This document shows positions 1 to 10,969 of a stretch of 64,000 bases of DNA, one piece after another. Positions within the stretch are counted from its first letter, which is position 1. Every line of letters starts with the position of its first letter. Position numbers and translations under genes: made by a program. Source of the DNA: Aquatica leii (Eukaryota; Arthropoda; Insecta; Coleoptera; Lampyridae); NCBI GenBank assembly GCA_035610365.1, contig CM069435.1, forward strand, positions 19,953,123 through 20,017,122, written 5' to 3'. The notes beneath the pieces are model-generated. The model was not told where the DNA came from, searched no databases, and worked only from the letters and a program-made list of their open reading frames with translations.

Positions 1-1540
1 GTTTCAAGTGTTGTTTTAGAAGATTTGGTTTTGATTGGATTTATATATTAATGAAATTCCGTGTTATTTTCCTGCTTTTATCTTTTTTTAATGGCCTGCA
101 ATTTTCGTCTAGTTATTTACTTCTAGATCTTTCAAACGTTTTTTCTCGCTTCTAACGTTTTCTTTGTTTTTTTAATTATAGTCGACTCTTCATTGGTTCT
201 GCTTCACGTTTCTTCTATTTTTTGTTCACAGTATGGTATTCTAAGAATTGTTCTTTTCCAATTTCTTCATTTTTGTTTAATATCCATGGCTCACTTGTGT
301 AAGTAATCACCAGTCTTGATTTTGTTTTTTATGGCACTGTCTTCTAATTTTTAGTTTCTCTAGTTAGTAGTAACTAGTTCAGAAGCTAAATTTTTACTTG
401 CACTTTTAAAATTTCGTTTATGCATGTTCTACCTATTTTTATATTCTATGGTTAGTCTGTATATTCAGCCGGAACCGCTTTTTAGCAAGTTTTCGTTTTA
501 AAGAGGTTTTTATTTCTTAATGTAGTAGTACTGTTGTTGCATCAGTTGTATTTGTTTAAGATGTTTTATACAGTGCTCGCGAGGGATTATCTTTTCTTGT
601 TGAATTTACTTGATAATTTTTAATTTATTAGGTATATGAGTGTTACGAAAAAGAAATGTAGATTTTTGTGATGTCCTTAAAACCTACAGATCAGGGTATA
701 TATAACCGATCTATTACTTTCACAGTGTTTTATCTCATCTTTTTGGCGGTTCTGTTAACTCTTTAGTCTGGGTCTTTTTTTATTCTCTCGCAATAGGCGC
801 GTCTGATTTTTATGCAATTTTTGACTGTTCTTTCTACAAAATGATACGGTTGAAACATATTTGTGGTTTTAGGGACGGATTCATGTATCAGCTTTATGTA
901 GTAGTCTTATTTTAATTTGCTGGTGGCAGTTTTATATCATTAAAGACAGTCTGTAGGTATACATAATCCCGTAGAATCTAATATATACATATTTTTATAT
1001 ATTTACAAAACAAGGATACTTAGCACAATTTTTTTTAAAACCTAATGATAATATTTTCACTTGCCTGACACTCTTTTAGGTGTAATAAAACACCGTCGCC
1101 ATTATAAATTTGTTTAGAAAATAAAGTACAAGCTTCATTGCCATACATTAAAAAGTAATTGGACTACACCGCTGTAATCAGAAGCGGGTGCTTAAAAAAA
1201 ACGTTATTAATATGCTAATTTTCCACTTAAAACAAATATAAAATTTACACAGTTTTTGTCTTAAGGTTTACAAAAAGCGCCCACAATTATTAATTAAGGA
1301 CATGAATTCTTTCAAATTTGTTTTTATTATTAGCATAAACGCTCATTATCTAAAGTAGAATTAAGACCACGTTAAAGACGAGTTATTTTTAGATACGTGA
1401 GATCATTTATTTTACAAAAAAAAGGATAAATCCTTGAGAAGTGAGAAAGTGATTGAACTTTTGGTTAAGAAATATAAATCAGTTCAATACTTTTGACACT
1501 ACGTTATACTTAAAAAGGACTTTTTTTATCCTAAGAGCTT
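1..1540. other. AT-rich stretch, no gene seen
   Basis: Both strands are rich in stops and homopolymer T or A runs. I see no splice-bounded open frame, transposon terminus or structured RNA. If the exon at 28.6 kb belongs to a plus-strand gene, this is either upstream flank or intron. Confidence 0.6.
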
Positions 1541-2100
1541 GCGCCTAACGCCATCAAGCTTTTACTCGTACAGTAGTTGGTTGTTTATTGTGTTTTGTGA
1601 CCCGCTGTGACTGCTAGGAGTTTAGATTCGAAGGCATTCACCACAGTGACTCAGTCGTGCGCTGGCGTTTGTTGTAGAAGGGTCTACAATTAATGTCATC
1701 ATTATCGACGTTGCTGATTCATTTATTGTTAAATCGACTCTGTGGTTTTCGTCAGAAATAATTGTGGTTTAAGCTTGTGTTTATTACTAATAACGTGTGC
1801 ACTTGTTTTGGCGTACATTGTGTAATTAAGTACAAGAAGCAGCTGCAGTGTTATATGATTTAACCCCAATTAGTGTTGCCTTCTTTTCTATTATTAAAAT
1901 ATGTACTGCTTGAGTTTGTTTACTTTCCGGAATTATTAAGAACGCGGCAGTTATAGCTAGTGCGACAAGCTCATTACTATTAATTCAACTAATGGATTTT
2001 ACTAATAGTACGATAATGGTGATGTCATACTTTCACTAACTTTGTAAATTCAGTTTGTGAATTTGGACGGTGTCGATTTGTTTAACCAAAACTTCGAAAG
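1541..2100 (+). other. Possible non-coding first exon ending at a consensus donor
   Basis: From about 1541 to 1740 the base composition is richer in G and C than its surroundings, with several CpGs (for example around 1647-1665). The stretch is followed at 2100/2101 by CGAAAG|GTGAGT, a close match to the splice donor consensus. No long open frame is present, so if transcribed it would be 5' UTR. It lies on the same strand as the likely kinase exon at 28568-28672, so it could be an upstream promoter exon of that gene. This rests only on composition and one splice site; it may equally be chance. Confidence 0.22.
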
Positions 2101-2166
2101 GTGAGTTCTCTAAATCAAACTTTAACTAAACAAACTGGGCTTGAGAAGGTGTCTGTCTATCACAGA

Positions 2167-3509
2167 TGTAAGAATGCTTAATTTAAAAATAAGTAATTTT
2201 TTTTTCCTTAAAGATTTATTAGTCTGTCGATGTTAAAACAGGTGCAGCAAACACAAGAACGGCTTTATATACAAATGTATTAAATTTCATAAGTCGAATA
2301 TAGGCGAGTTTCCCTTAAACTTTGTTAATCGTCTGTGACGAAAAGTTACCCTAAGATTTGTTATTTCGAATTATTCTTGAATGTGAATTCTTATGTGCAA
2401 GTAATTTTTGTGTTGTGCTGTTTATTTGAATTTATAATTTACATATATTAGAAAATTAAGGTGAGTTTCACTGAGCATGCTTTTCCATATAATCTTTGCT
2501 TGATTAATTCGTTAAATTTGTTAATTTTGTAATGATATGTTTCTGTCTTGCCGTTTGTTGAAAGTTGTCAACTATTATTAATATCTGGAGCGGGCACCTT
2601 GCGCGTTTTCTCCCCTGGTGTCATTGCACGTCTCAGTATTAATAATCCTGTATCTGGAGCGGATACTTCGCGCGTTTTCTCCCTTAGTATCATTGCACGT
2701 CTCAGTACAGGTGTATGTATTGTTGGAGGTGATCACCTAGAAGTTGCGTTGACAAATTGAGTTATGTATGTACATGGTGCATCAATTATTAGTATTTGGA
2801 GCGGACACTCTGCGCGTTTTCTCCCTTAGTGTCATTGCACGTCTCAGTGCTAATAATTTACTTGTAGCTGGAGCGGATCCTTCGCGCGTTTTCTCCTTAG
2901 TATCATTGCACGTCTCAGTGCAGGTGTGTGATAAGATGGCCATGGTACAATTATAGTTAGTAGCTGGAGCAGACACTCTGCGCGTATTTCCTTAGTGTCA
3001 TTGCACGACTCAGTGCTAAGCTGTATGATGTTGAGTGCGCTTTGGATGGGTATTATGCGCGTTTTCTCCTTAATATCCGCACCATATCCAAAGTAGGTAC
3101 TGCAAAAGAGTTGTAGGCAGTGCCGGGACCGAAATATTTAAGCGCTAGTTGAACTAGTTGATAATGAGATGTGATTAGATAAAATGTTAAATGTTGGGAT
3201 GATAATTATTATAATAATTTAGCACAAAGATTGTGTTGGATCAAAGAGTGCTCAGAGTGGTTTTTTTTGTATTCCAGGTAACCGTTCAAGGGCCATCCTC
3301 AGCTCGATACGCCTACCCACCCAAACGCAAAAACCTATTTATTAATTTCGTCGTTAATATATTTTTTTTTACTTTTATTAGCATATGTTTTAATTAATCA
3401 GTTTCTTTTAATCTATTTTATATTAAATTTAAATAGAAATTTTGCAAATTTCCGAATTTATTTTATTGTTTAGATTGCTCGACATACCGATTGACCTTTA
3501 AGTCTTACA
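2167..3509 (+). repeat. 5' LTR of the gypsy element
   Basis: Begins TG and ends CA, as LTRs do. It pairs with 8034-9379. The first ~1150 bp differ from the partner by about 4 substitutions and five one-base length changes, whereas the last ~190 bp (3319-3509) carry about 17 substitutions. The U3-like part holds a set of CpG-rich internal repeats. TTTATATA near 2263 is a possible TATA-type signal, but I cannot place the transcription start. Confidence 0.95.
2584..3085 (+). repeat. Six degenerate internal repeats in the 5' LTR
   Basis: Units begin near 2584, 2652, 2794, 2865, 2961 and 3040. Each has a GGAGCGGA-like start, then GCGCGTTTTCTCCCTTAG, then TCATTGCACGTCTCAGTGC. The last unit is degenerate. 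Spacing varies from about 65 to 140 bp, so this is not a simple tandem array. The CpG-rich cores stand out against the AT-rich genome and could be binding sites controlling LTR transcription; that role is inference. Confidence 0.85.
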
Positions 3510-3516
3510 AGAAAAA

Positions 3517-3535
3517 TTTTTCAGAAGAGGGATTT
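3517..3535 (+). other. Primer-binding site, tRNA-Leu type, degraded
   Basis: Seven bases after the LTR end, TCAGAAGAGGGATT resembles the complement of a metazoan tRNA-Leu 3' end, where the expected start would be TGGTGTCAGAAG. The CCA-pairing bases and one internal base do not match, so priming would be poor in this copy. The tRNA match is from memory of the family, not from a search. Confidence 0.55.
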
Positions 3536-3630
3536 AACAGGCGATATCTGAGTTGTGGATGGTCATAATTTTTTTTTGTAATTGTAACATTGTTTTTTTT
3601 CTCAAAAGTTAATTAATACAACTCTCAACT

Positions 3631-4504
3631 ATGAGCCGTAAGCGAGCGCGAGACGCTACTCCATCTGATAAAGGCATTGATATTATAAAACAGTGAACAA
3701 ACTGATGCTCTGACTAGATTAACCGAAGTTATGTCTGATATTCTTAAGAATTCAGGTAGTAGACGAGAATCAACTACGGTTCGAGACGATGTGATTTCTA
3801 TATTTGATTCGGAAGATAGAAACCAAGAAATAACAGCTTGGTGTCAAAAGGTCGATAGATTAAAACTTATTTTTAGATGGTCTGAAGAGGCTACAATTTA
3901 TTTTGCACTGGGAAGATTAAGTGGTTTAGCAGAGAGTAAAAAGGCCTAACCTCAGTAAAATTGACTTGAGAAGAATGGAAAAATAAATTGCAAGAAGCTC
4001 TCCCGTATACAAAAGATTTTTGCGAATTATTAAACGAAATGCAACGTCGTCGCAAACGTCCTGATGAGACTTACACTAAATATTATTATGAAAAATGTGT
4101 TTTACTCAACAGTTGCAAAATTCAAGGGACTGATGCGGTGTCGTGTCTTATCGGTGGAATTGATGACAACGTAGTAAAAACAGGTGCTCGAGCTGGAAAA
4201 CATCAGACGCCGGAATCTTTACACGAGTTTTTAAATACGGTTAGTACTTCTAATGTACCACACACAAATTATAAAGTTGAATTTGGAAAAATCCACAAAC
4301 ACTAGCGCCGTTTTACTAAAATTGCTGACAATCGGGCACGTTTCCGAAAAACAGACAACTGTAAAAAGAGCGGTCATATTGCTAAAGCATGTACAACTAC
4401 CTTCAGGGCAGGAGAAAGATGCAATTACTGCCGTTGTGAAAGACACATCGAAGCTAATTGTTATCGGAAGAAACGGGATAACTCCAAGCAAATGGCATGA
4501 CTAA
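3631..4504 (+). pseudogene. gypsy gag remnant (capsid-like plus zinc knuckles)
   Basis: The first ATG is at 3631 and gives a short basic leader that meets a stop at 3694 through a one-base shift. Readable frame resumes through 3731-3949, then another break and an in-frame TGA near 3967. The segment 3988-4305 continues as a gag/capsid-like helical region. The nucleocapsid part follows: one degraded knuckle (CKKSGHIAKAC, 4370-4392, first Cys lost) and one intact CX2CX4HX4C knuckle (4420-4461). At least three frame breaks make it non-functional. It precedes the protease in the usual order. Confidence 0.85.
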
Positions 4505-4559
4505 ATGAGACAAGCAATCTATTAAATAATAAGTATTACAAAAACATTTTAGTTAACAG

Positions 4560-5140
4560 TTATTTATTTTAAGGGCATATATAGACCTAGGTAGCTCTTG
4601 TACTACTATAAGGTTTAGTAATATTAAATAATTACGAATTTTATACAATAGTCAAGACAATTGCGTACTGCAAGGGTATGGTGATGGTGAACTATTTTGG
4701 GATCGGTACAACTAAATTTAAAAGGAAATGAGGTAGAAGCAAAGGTCAACGTTTGCGTGGTTCGAGATTCTCTTCAAGACGTTCCAATTCTAATCGGTAG
4801 AAATTTTACAGAATTGCCAAAGGTGTTGATAAAGGACTATTAAAATTTGTTAAAACAGGTACAGAACTTATACAGGATATAGAAGTTGAACCTCCAATAA
4901 GTAAAGTTGTATTACGGGTGCGTAAAGAAACAACCGTCCCACATGACCATTTAGCTAATGTTCAAGTTTATTGCAAAGATTATAAAGGTGATTTGTTCGT
5001 TGAAGCAAGGGTATGTTTGAAAGAGGGACAAGAATACTTGTTGCCAAATACAGTCTTACGTGTTTCAACAGATGGTGTTATTGCAATACCTTGCATAAAT
5101 CTTGCCGATGGTAATTTAAATTTTCATCAAGATACTATAT
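4560..5140 (+). pseudogene. gypsy pol, aspartic protease and linker
   Basis: IDLGSSCTT (codons around 4581-4607) matches the retroviral-type aspartic protease active site D-(T/L/S)-G-(S/A). A later PILIGRNF at about 4787-4810 matches the C-terminal I-(L/I)-G-x-(D/N)-(F/L) turn. The region contains stops and frame changes, so no continuous protease can be made. From 4918 the frame is open and leads, with a frame change near 5141-5181, into reverse transcriptase. Confidence 0.8.
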
Positions 5141-6181
5141 TTGCCAGAGCATGGCCATGTGTTAAACAAAGGAACGACTGAATACCAAAGAGTGTGTATG
5201 TTTTCCATTAAAGATTCCACTTTTTCTCCTCTGCCTGAAAATAAAATTAAAATTGGTCCCGTAAGCAACGATGACAAAAGAAAATTACTAAGGATTCTGA
5301 ACGAATATAGAGATTGTTTTGCACTAAATGCGACAGAACTAGGTTGCGCTAAATCGACAGAAATGCAAATTCGTATTAAAGAAGACCAACCATTTTCTTA
5401 CAAACCATATAGAATGGCTAGACCTGAACAAGACGCAGTCAAAAGCATTATTGAAGAACTACTTACCAATAACATTATCCGAGAGTCTGATTCAGATTAC
5501 TGTTCACCGGTGCTTTTAGTTAAGAAAAAGAACGGCGAAAATCGAATGTGCATTGACTACAGAAAACTGAATAGTATGACAATAAAAGATAATCATCCTC
5601 TACCCAGAATAGATGATCAGATTGATCGACTTCAAGGTGGTGTTTATTTTACGAGCTTGGATCTTAAATCTGGCTACCACCAAATTCCAATATCAGAATC
5701 ATCGAAACGGTATACAGCATTTGTTACACCGTTGGGACAGTATGAGTACAATAGAATGCCTTTTGGATTAACCAATGCTCCACGAATTTTTCAAAAGTTC
5801 ATGAATCGAATACTGCGATCCGCCAATGATTTTGCTGCCGTTTACCTTGACGACGTTTTGTTACATGCTCGCACAATAGAAGACGCGTTACTCAACTTAA
5901 AGAAAATTCTACATTTATTTCGTGAAGAAGGGTTGACATTAAACTTAAAAAAATGTGCTTTTTTGATGGACTCTATAACATTTTTGGGTTTTGAAGTTGG
6001 ACACAGTCAGGTTCGACCAGGAGAAGATAAAATTAATGCTGTTAGGCAATTTCCAACTCCACAATCAGTACATCAAATTAGACAGTTTCTTGGGCTTACG
6101 GGCTACTTTCGCCATTTTGTTCCTAATTACGCATTAATAGCAAAGCCACTTACCACTTTAACAAAAAAGACAGTTTCTTGA
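5141..6181 (+). pseudogene. gypsy reverse transcriptase domain (open)
   Basis: This is the longest open stretch of the element, 346 residues. It contains the RT palm in order: YCSPVLLVKKKNG, RMCIDYRKLN, FTSLDLKSGYHQI, the RMPFGLTNAP segment and the catalytic YLDD at 5843-5854, followed by FLGFEV and the IRQFLGLTGYFRHFV connection motif. All three catalytic aspartates are present. The domain itself looks intact, but it is cut off from protease upstream and RNase H downstream by frame changes, so it is scored as part of a broken pol. Confidence 0.95.
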
Positions 6182-6645
6182 AATGGGACGAACACGAAGA
6201 AGTAGCGTTTCGGCAACTTCAAGCGCAGCTAATAAATAGACCAACTTTAGTATTATTATTTAATCCTACTTTAACCACGGAAGTTCATACTGATGCTAGT
6301 ATGATTGGACTAGCTGGCATACTGTTGCAATTACAAACAGACCAGCGTTTTCATCCAGTAAGCTTACTACAGTCGTCAAACAATTGGAAGTGAAGTAAAA
6401 TATCATTCATACGAGCTGGAAACTCTAGCTGTAGTGGAAAGTTTGAAGAAATTCCGAAGTTACTTATTAGGCATAAGTTTTACCGTTGTTACCGATTGTA
6501 ATTCACTTAAAGCAACCAGTGAGAAAAAGCAATTAATACCACGAATTGCCAGGTGGTGGCTTCAATTGCAAGAGTACACTTTTGATGTTAAGTACCGTCC
6601 AGGCAAACTGAATGAAACACGTAGACGCCCTAAGTCGAAATCCAA
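6178..6645 (+). pseudogene. gypsy RNase H domain, frameshifted
   Basis: The frame shifts at about 6175 into a W-D-E-x-x-E-x-A-F type start, then HTDASMIGLAGILLQ, which carries the first RNase H aspartate. A second frame change near 6365-6390 leads into YHSYELETLAVVES (the catalytic glutamate helix) and FTVVTDCNSLK (the third acidic residue). It ends with the typical FDVKYRPGK segment near 6590. Order and motifs are complete; the reading frame is not. Confidence 0.9.
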
Positions 6646-6649
6646 GTAC

Positions 6650-7758
6650 CACCAACAATGCTCAAAACATATTGCATATTCAACAAGCTGATTGGGTTTG
6701 TCCGGTCAGTTAACGGATCAAAGATTGCTGATATCAGACAGGTATTAATGAAACCTCCAGAAACCGACAACGAGCATCATGTGTATAAAAATTATGCTTT
6801 ACGCCAGGGTCGTGTTTATAGAACAACGGCACGTGGATTGCAGTGGGTAGTACCAAAGGGCATGCGACATCACGTGGTACGCGCTGCTCACGATGACTTT
6901 GGTCATTTTGCTTTGGAAAAAACTTTATATCGTTTATGCGAGAATTATTGGTTTCCAAAAATGCGGCCTTACGTAGAAAAAGTATATTTGTGTTGTATAC
7001 AGTGCCTTTATAATAAACGAAAGTCTGGGAAAAACAAGGAGTTCTTCATTCATTACAAAGACCAAAAGAACCACCCAGTACACTTCACTTAGATCATCTA
7101 GGACCTTTTCCAAAAAGTAAGAAGGGAAATAAATATCTAATCATGGGAATTGACGCATTCACTAAATTTGCTTTCTTAAAAGCTGTAAAGTCTAATAACA
7201 CAAAACATGTTTGTGAATATGCTAAAGACATTTGTGCCACTTATGGAACCCCACAGACCATCATCACTGACCAAAGGAAGCTGTTTTACCTCTAAAAATT
7301 TCAAACGATTTTGTTCTCAAAATAACATCAAACATGTTCTTAACGCTGTTGCAACACCTCGAGCCAACGGACAGGTTGAACGTCTAAACCGAACGTTGCT
7401 GGGTGCTCTTCTTTCTTCTACACTAGAAGAAGAACTTTGGGACGAAAATGTACGAACCGTCCAATTTGCAATAAATAATGTAGTCCACAAATCAACAGGA
7501 AAAACTCCGAGTCAACTCCTGTTAGGGTACTCGCCAAGAGGTGGCAGTGATAGTGTATTGACAGATGAAGTCAAACAAATACCTACTATTATCCAAAACT
7601 TGTCAGACATAAGACGTGAAGCTGCGGAAAAAAACGTAGCTGCTCAACAAAAGCAAAAACATTTCTATGACCGTAAACGAAAAAAACCAAAACAGTACAA
7701 AATTGGAGATTTGGTACTAATATTAAAAAAATCAGCCTTCGACAGGATCAAGTCGTAA
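6650..7758 (+). pseudogene. gypsy integrase (zinc-binding HHCC plus DDE core), frameshifted
   Basis: The HHCC domain is readable at 6860-7030 with paired histidines followed by CCIQC. A frame change near 7090 leads to the catalytic core: D in MGIDAFTKF at 7152, D in IITDQ at 7269 and E in ANGQVERLN at 7378-7380, the retroviral-type D-D-E triad. A further frame change lies between the first and third residue, near 7285. The frame then stays open to 7758. All catalytic residues remain, but the gene is not continuous. Confidence 0.93.
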
Positions 7759-8017
7759 ACTAGCGCCACCATATAGTGGTCCAATGGTTGTCAAAACAGT
7801 ATTGCCCAACGACCGGTACATTATAAACGACATGGCTGGGTCACATCGCCGTAATAGAAAGCCGGCTTACGAGAAGGTTGTTGCAGTCGATCGTATGCGC
7901 CCTTGGATACCAGTTGGAGGTGTATCATCAGGAGAATCGGAGGAAAGTAGTGATGAAGAAGGAGTTGTACTTTCCGATCCCGATGAGCCAGACATTAGTC
8001 ACCGCGAGGCGCGGTGA
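7740..8017 (+). pseudogene. gypsy integrase C-terminal GPY/F module and acidic tail
   Basis: After one frame change at about 7745, APPYSGPMVV matches the GPY/F module found at the C-terminus of Ty3/gypsy integrases. It is followed by a serine/glutamate-rich tail (SGESEESSDEEG) ending at 8017. No chromodomain is visible. The pol frame ends here, 16 bases before the 3' LTR, so there is no room for an env gene. Confidence 0.8.
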
Positions 8018-8033
8018 ATGCAGGATGGCCGAA

Positions 8034-9379
8034 TGTAAGAATGCTTAATTTAAAAATAAGTAATTTTTTTTTCCTTAAAGATTTATTAGTCTGTCGATGT
8101 TAAAACAGGTGCAGCAAACACAAGAACGGCTTTATATACAAATGTATTAAATTTCATAAGTCGAATATAGGCGAGTTTCCCTTAAACTTTGTTAATCGTC
8201 TGTGACGAAAAGTTACCCTAAGATTTGTTATTTCGAATTATTCTTGAATGTGAATTCTTATGTGCAAGTAATTCTGTGTTGTGCTGTTTATTTGAATTTA
8301 TAATTTACATATATTAGAAAATTAAGGTGAGTTTCACTGAGCATGCTTTTCCATATAATCTTTGCTTGATTAATTCGTTAAATTTGTTAATTTTGTAATG
8401 ATATGTTTCTGTCTTGCCGTTTGTTGAAAGTTGTCAACTATTATTAATATCTGGAGCGGGCACCTTGCGCGTTTTCTCCCCTGGTGTCATTGCACGTCTC
8501 AGTATTAATAATCCTGTATCTGGAGCGGATACTTCGCGCGTTTTCTCCCTTAGTATCATTGCACGTCTCAGTACAGGTGTATGTATTGTTGGAGGTGATC
8601 ACCTAGAAGTTGCGTTGACAAATTGAGTTATGTATGTACATGGTGCATCAATTATTAGTATTTGGAGCGGACACTCTGCGCGTTTTCTCCCTTAGTGTCA
8701 TTGCACGTCTCAGTGCTAATAATTTACCTGTAGCTGGAGCGGATACTTCGCGCGTTTTCTCCCTTAGTATCATTGCACGTCTCAGTGCAGGTGTGTGATA
8801 AGATGGCCATGGTACAATTATAGTTAGTAGCTGGAGCAGACACTCTGCGCGTATTTCCCTTAGTGTCATTGCACGACTCAGTGCTAAGCTGTATGATGTT
8901 GAGTGCGCTTTGGATGGGTATTATGCGCGTTTTCTCCCTTAATATCCGCACCATATCCAAAGTAGGTACTGCAAAAGAGTTGTAGGCAGTGCCGGGACCG
9001 AAATATTTAAGCGCTAGTTGAACTAGTTGATAATGAAATGTGATTAGATAAAATGTTAAATGTTGGGATGATAATTATTATAATAATTTAGCACAAAGAT
9101 TGTGTTGGATCAAAGAGTGCTCAGAGTGGTTTTTTTTTGTATTCCAGGTAACCGTTCAAGGGCCATCCTCAGCTCGATACGCCTACCCCCCCAAACACAA
9201 AAACCTATTAATTAATTTCGTTATTAAGATATTTTTTTTTACTTTTATTAGCATATGTTTTAATTAATTAGTTCATTTTAATCTACTTTATATTAAGTTT
9301 AAATAGAAGTTTTGCAAATTTCCGAATTTATTTTATTGTTTTGATTGCTCGACATCCTGATTGAACTTTGAGTCTTACA
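8034..9379 (+). repeat. 3' LTR of the gypsy element
   Basis: TG...CA repeat of 1346 bp, the partner of 2167-3509, followed directly by the target duplication CAGA. It keeps CCC in three places where the 5' LTR has CC. The same six internal repeats lie at 8451-8952. The last ~190 bp are strongly diverged from the 5' LTR. Confidence 0.95.
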
Positions 9380-9383
9380 CAGA

Positions 9384-10170
9384 TCCCCTTCGTATTTTAT
9401 TGCTCATATTGAGGAAAGTTTTGCTGCTAAGTGTGGCTTTGTAATATGAAAACAAAAATTAGAGAAGGCAGGTACAAATGGCGTTTATACAAAATGCTCG
9501 ATAAAATCGAAATTGCTTACAGATAATTTGAGGATAAGATAATTTTTTTAAATGTAATTACGCGTTTTGTATTATTATACTGATACCTGATTTAAATAGA
9601 CCATCATTTAACTGTGACAATGTAAAGATTACATTTTAGTCGTTAGCATTGTACTCTTTTCTAAAGAGGCATTTAGGCTTAGCTTGGATTTTCGTGTTTT
9701 TGTTTGACATTCGTTTTAACGTTTTAAACGAAACGATAACTTTTGTATTTTCTAAAGGATTCACTTACTTTTCAATTATACTTTTCTGCGTTTATTATTT
9801 TCAAAATCCGATGCTATTAAGTGTCAGCTAGAAAGCGAGAGTAAAGACAAACAAAAGCGTTACATAGATTGCACGTTAAATTCAAATCATTTATTTTCAA
9901 ATACTTAGTGCGGGTTATTTAATTGTTTAAATTTATGTTGCGTTGTTTCAAAAAGAAAATAAATGTATTTTTGACTATAAAACATTCAAAATTTTTAAAA
10001 TTATTACCACAACCATACGATATCTTTCATCAAGTTTACGAATTTGGTGACGTTGCCTTACGACGAGAAAAATTTCGAACATGTTGATTCGACGTCTTAA
10101 ATAAACAAAATAAAAATTGATTCATAATCAGATGGATTGATGTCGAAGTATGCACCGGATTATAAATTAT
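9384..10170. other. No gene seen
   Basis: AT-rich sequence between the complete gypsy element and the older minus-strand gypsy remnant. I see no transposon ends or coding motifs. The open frames here are short and low-complexity. Confidence 0.55.
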
Positions 10171-10399
10171 AATCCGACACTTGCTTTTTCCTGAGAGAAC
10201 AGACAGCAATCAGACTGAGCTTCATATGCTTGAGGTTATTCCCAAATCCACGTTTGTCGTCGGCACTTTTAATTTTCAGTTCAAGATTAGTCTCAATATG
10301 ATTTTCTTCCACACGCTGCAGCTGCTCAGATTCTTACTCATCAACTTTTCTGAAAGCAGTGGATCTTTTCTTCTAATCGTAAGAAATGCTGCAGTCTGC

Positions 10400-10965
10400 C
10401 GAACATGATCTTCTTGACAAGGAATCACTGTTACGATAAATATTTCCAGCACAATATTTTGTGTCGTAGTCATAGTATCTTGTCTCTTATCTTTCCGGGT
10501 TACATAACCAAACAGTCAATTCTATGTGACGTGGTTCGTTCTTAGCAAAAATTTGTGTTTATACGAAGTATTTGTAAAAATGTTTCATGGACTTGACAAG
10601 TTCTTATCTAGCCCATTCATCTGCGGACTAAACAAAACCTAAATACGCGATGAGCTTTTCTTATCCATCTTAGACTGCACTTATGACCAGATTATTTGCG
10701 TCCGTATCCAACACGAATTTTTCATCTTAGATAAATTAAAATCAGTAAAGTAACTAGGACCTATTTTAATCAACGAATAGCGTTTTCAAGTTTCTAAATC
10801 ATCCAAATTCTGTTTTTCTTCAGCTACTTTGGTCGATACTTCGGAAATATGTATTGGCAAATCTGGGTACAAATCGTCGGTAGTAGGTGCACAACCTAAG
10901 GAAATCTTCAAATTGTTGTTTGTCAACTGTTTTTGAACTACTCAAATCTTGCTAAGATTATTGCT
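10400..10965 (-). pseudogene. Decayed gypsy pol, RT connection and RNase H (3' half)
   Basis: Read on the minus strand from 10965 downward, FLRLCTYYRRFVPRFAN matches the end of gypsy RT. After many stops come NEPRHIELTVW and NSDSLSRRSC, matching the RNase H region and the DALSRRPC block that closes it. It is a different gypsy lineage from the complete element. The matching 5' half lies at 12655-13340 on the same strand, so the two are one copy split by the Penelope-like element between them. It has frame breaks throughout. Confidence 0.75.
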
Positions 10966-10969
10966 AGAT

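Larger units (their letters stand above)
2163..9383 (+). mobile_element. Complete Ty3/gypsy LTR retrotransposon, coding region broken
   Basis: Two direct repeats of 1343 and 1346 bp, each starting TGTAAGAATG and ending GTCTTACA, bound an internal region with gag, protease, reverse transcriptase, RNase H and integrase in the Ty3/gypsy order. The host bases CAGA lie directly before the 5' LTR (2163-2166) and directly after the 3' LTR (9380-9383), a 4-bp target duplication that fixes the ends. There is no third (env-like) frame: pol ends at 8017, 16 bases before the 3' LTR. The internal region carries many single-base frame breaks, so this copy cannot make an intact polyprotein. A tract directly before the 3' LTR is only weakly purine-rich, so the usual polypurine primer is not obvious. 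Confidence 0.96.

Noticed and set aside
7740..8034. A third, env-like gene in the gypsy element
   Set aside because: Pol ends 16 bases before the 3' LTR, leaving no space, so it is not an env-carrying element.
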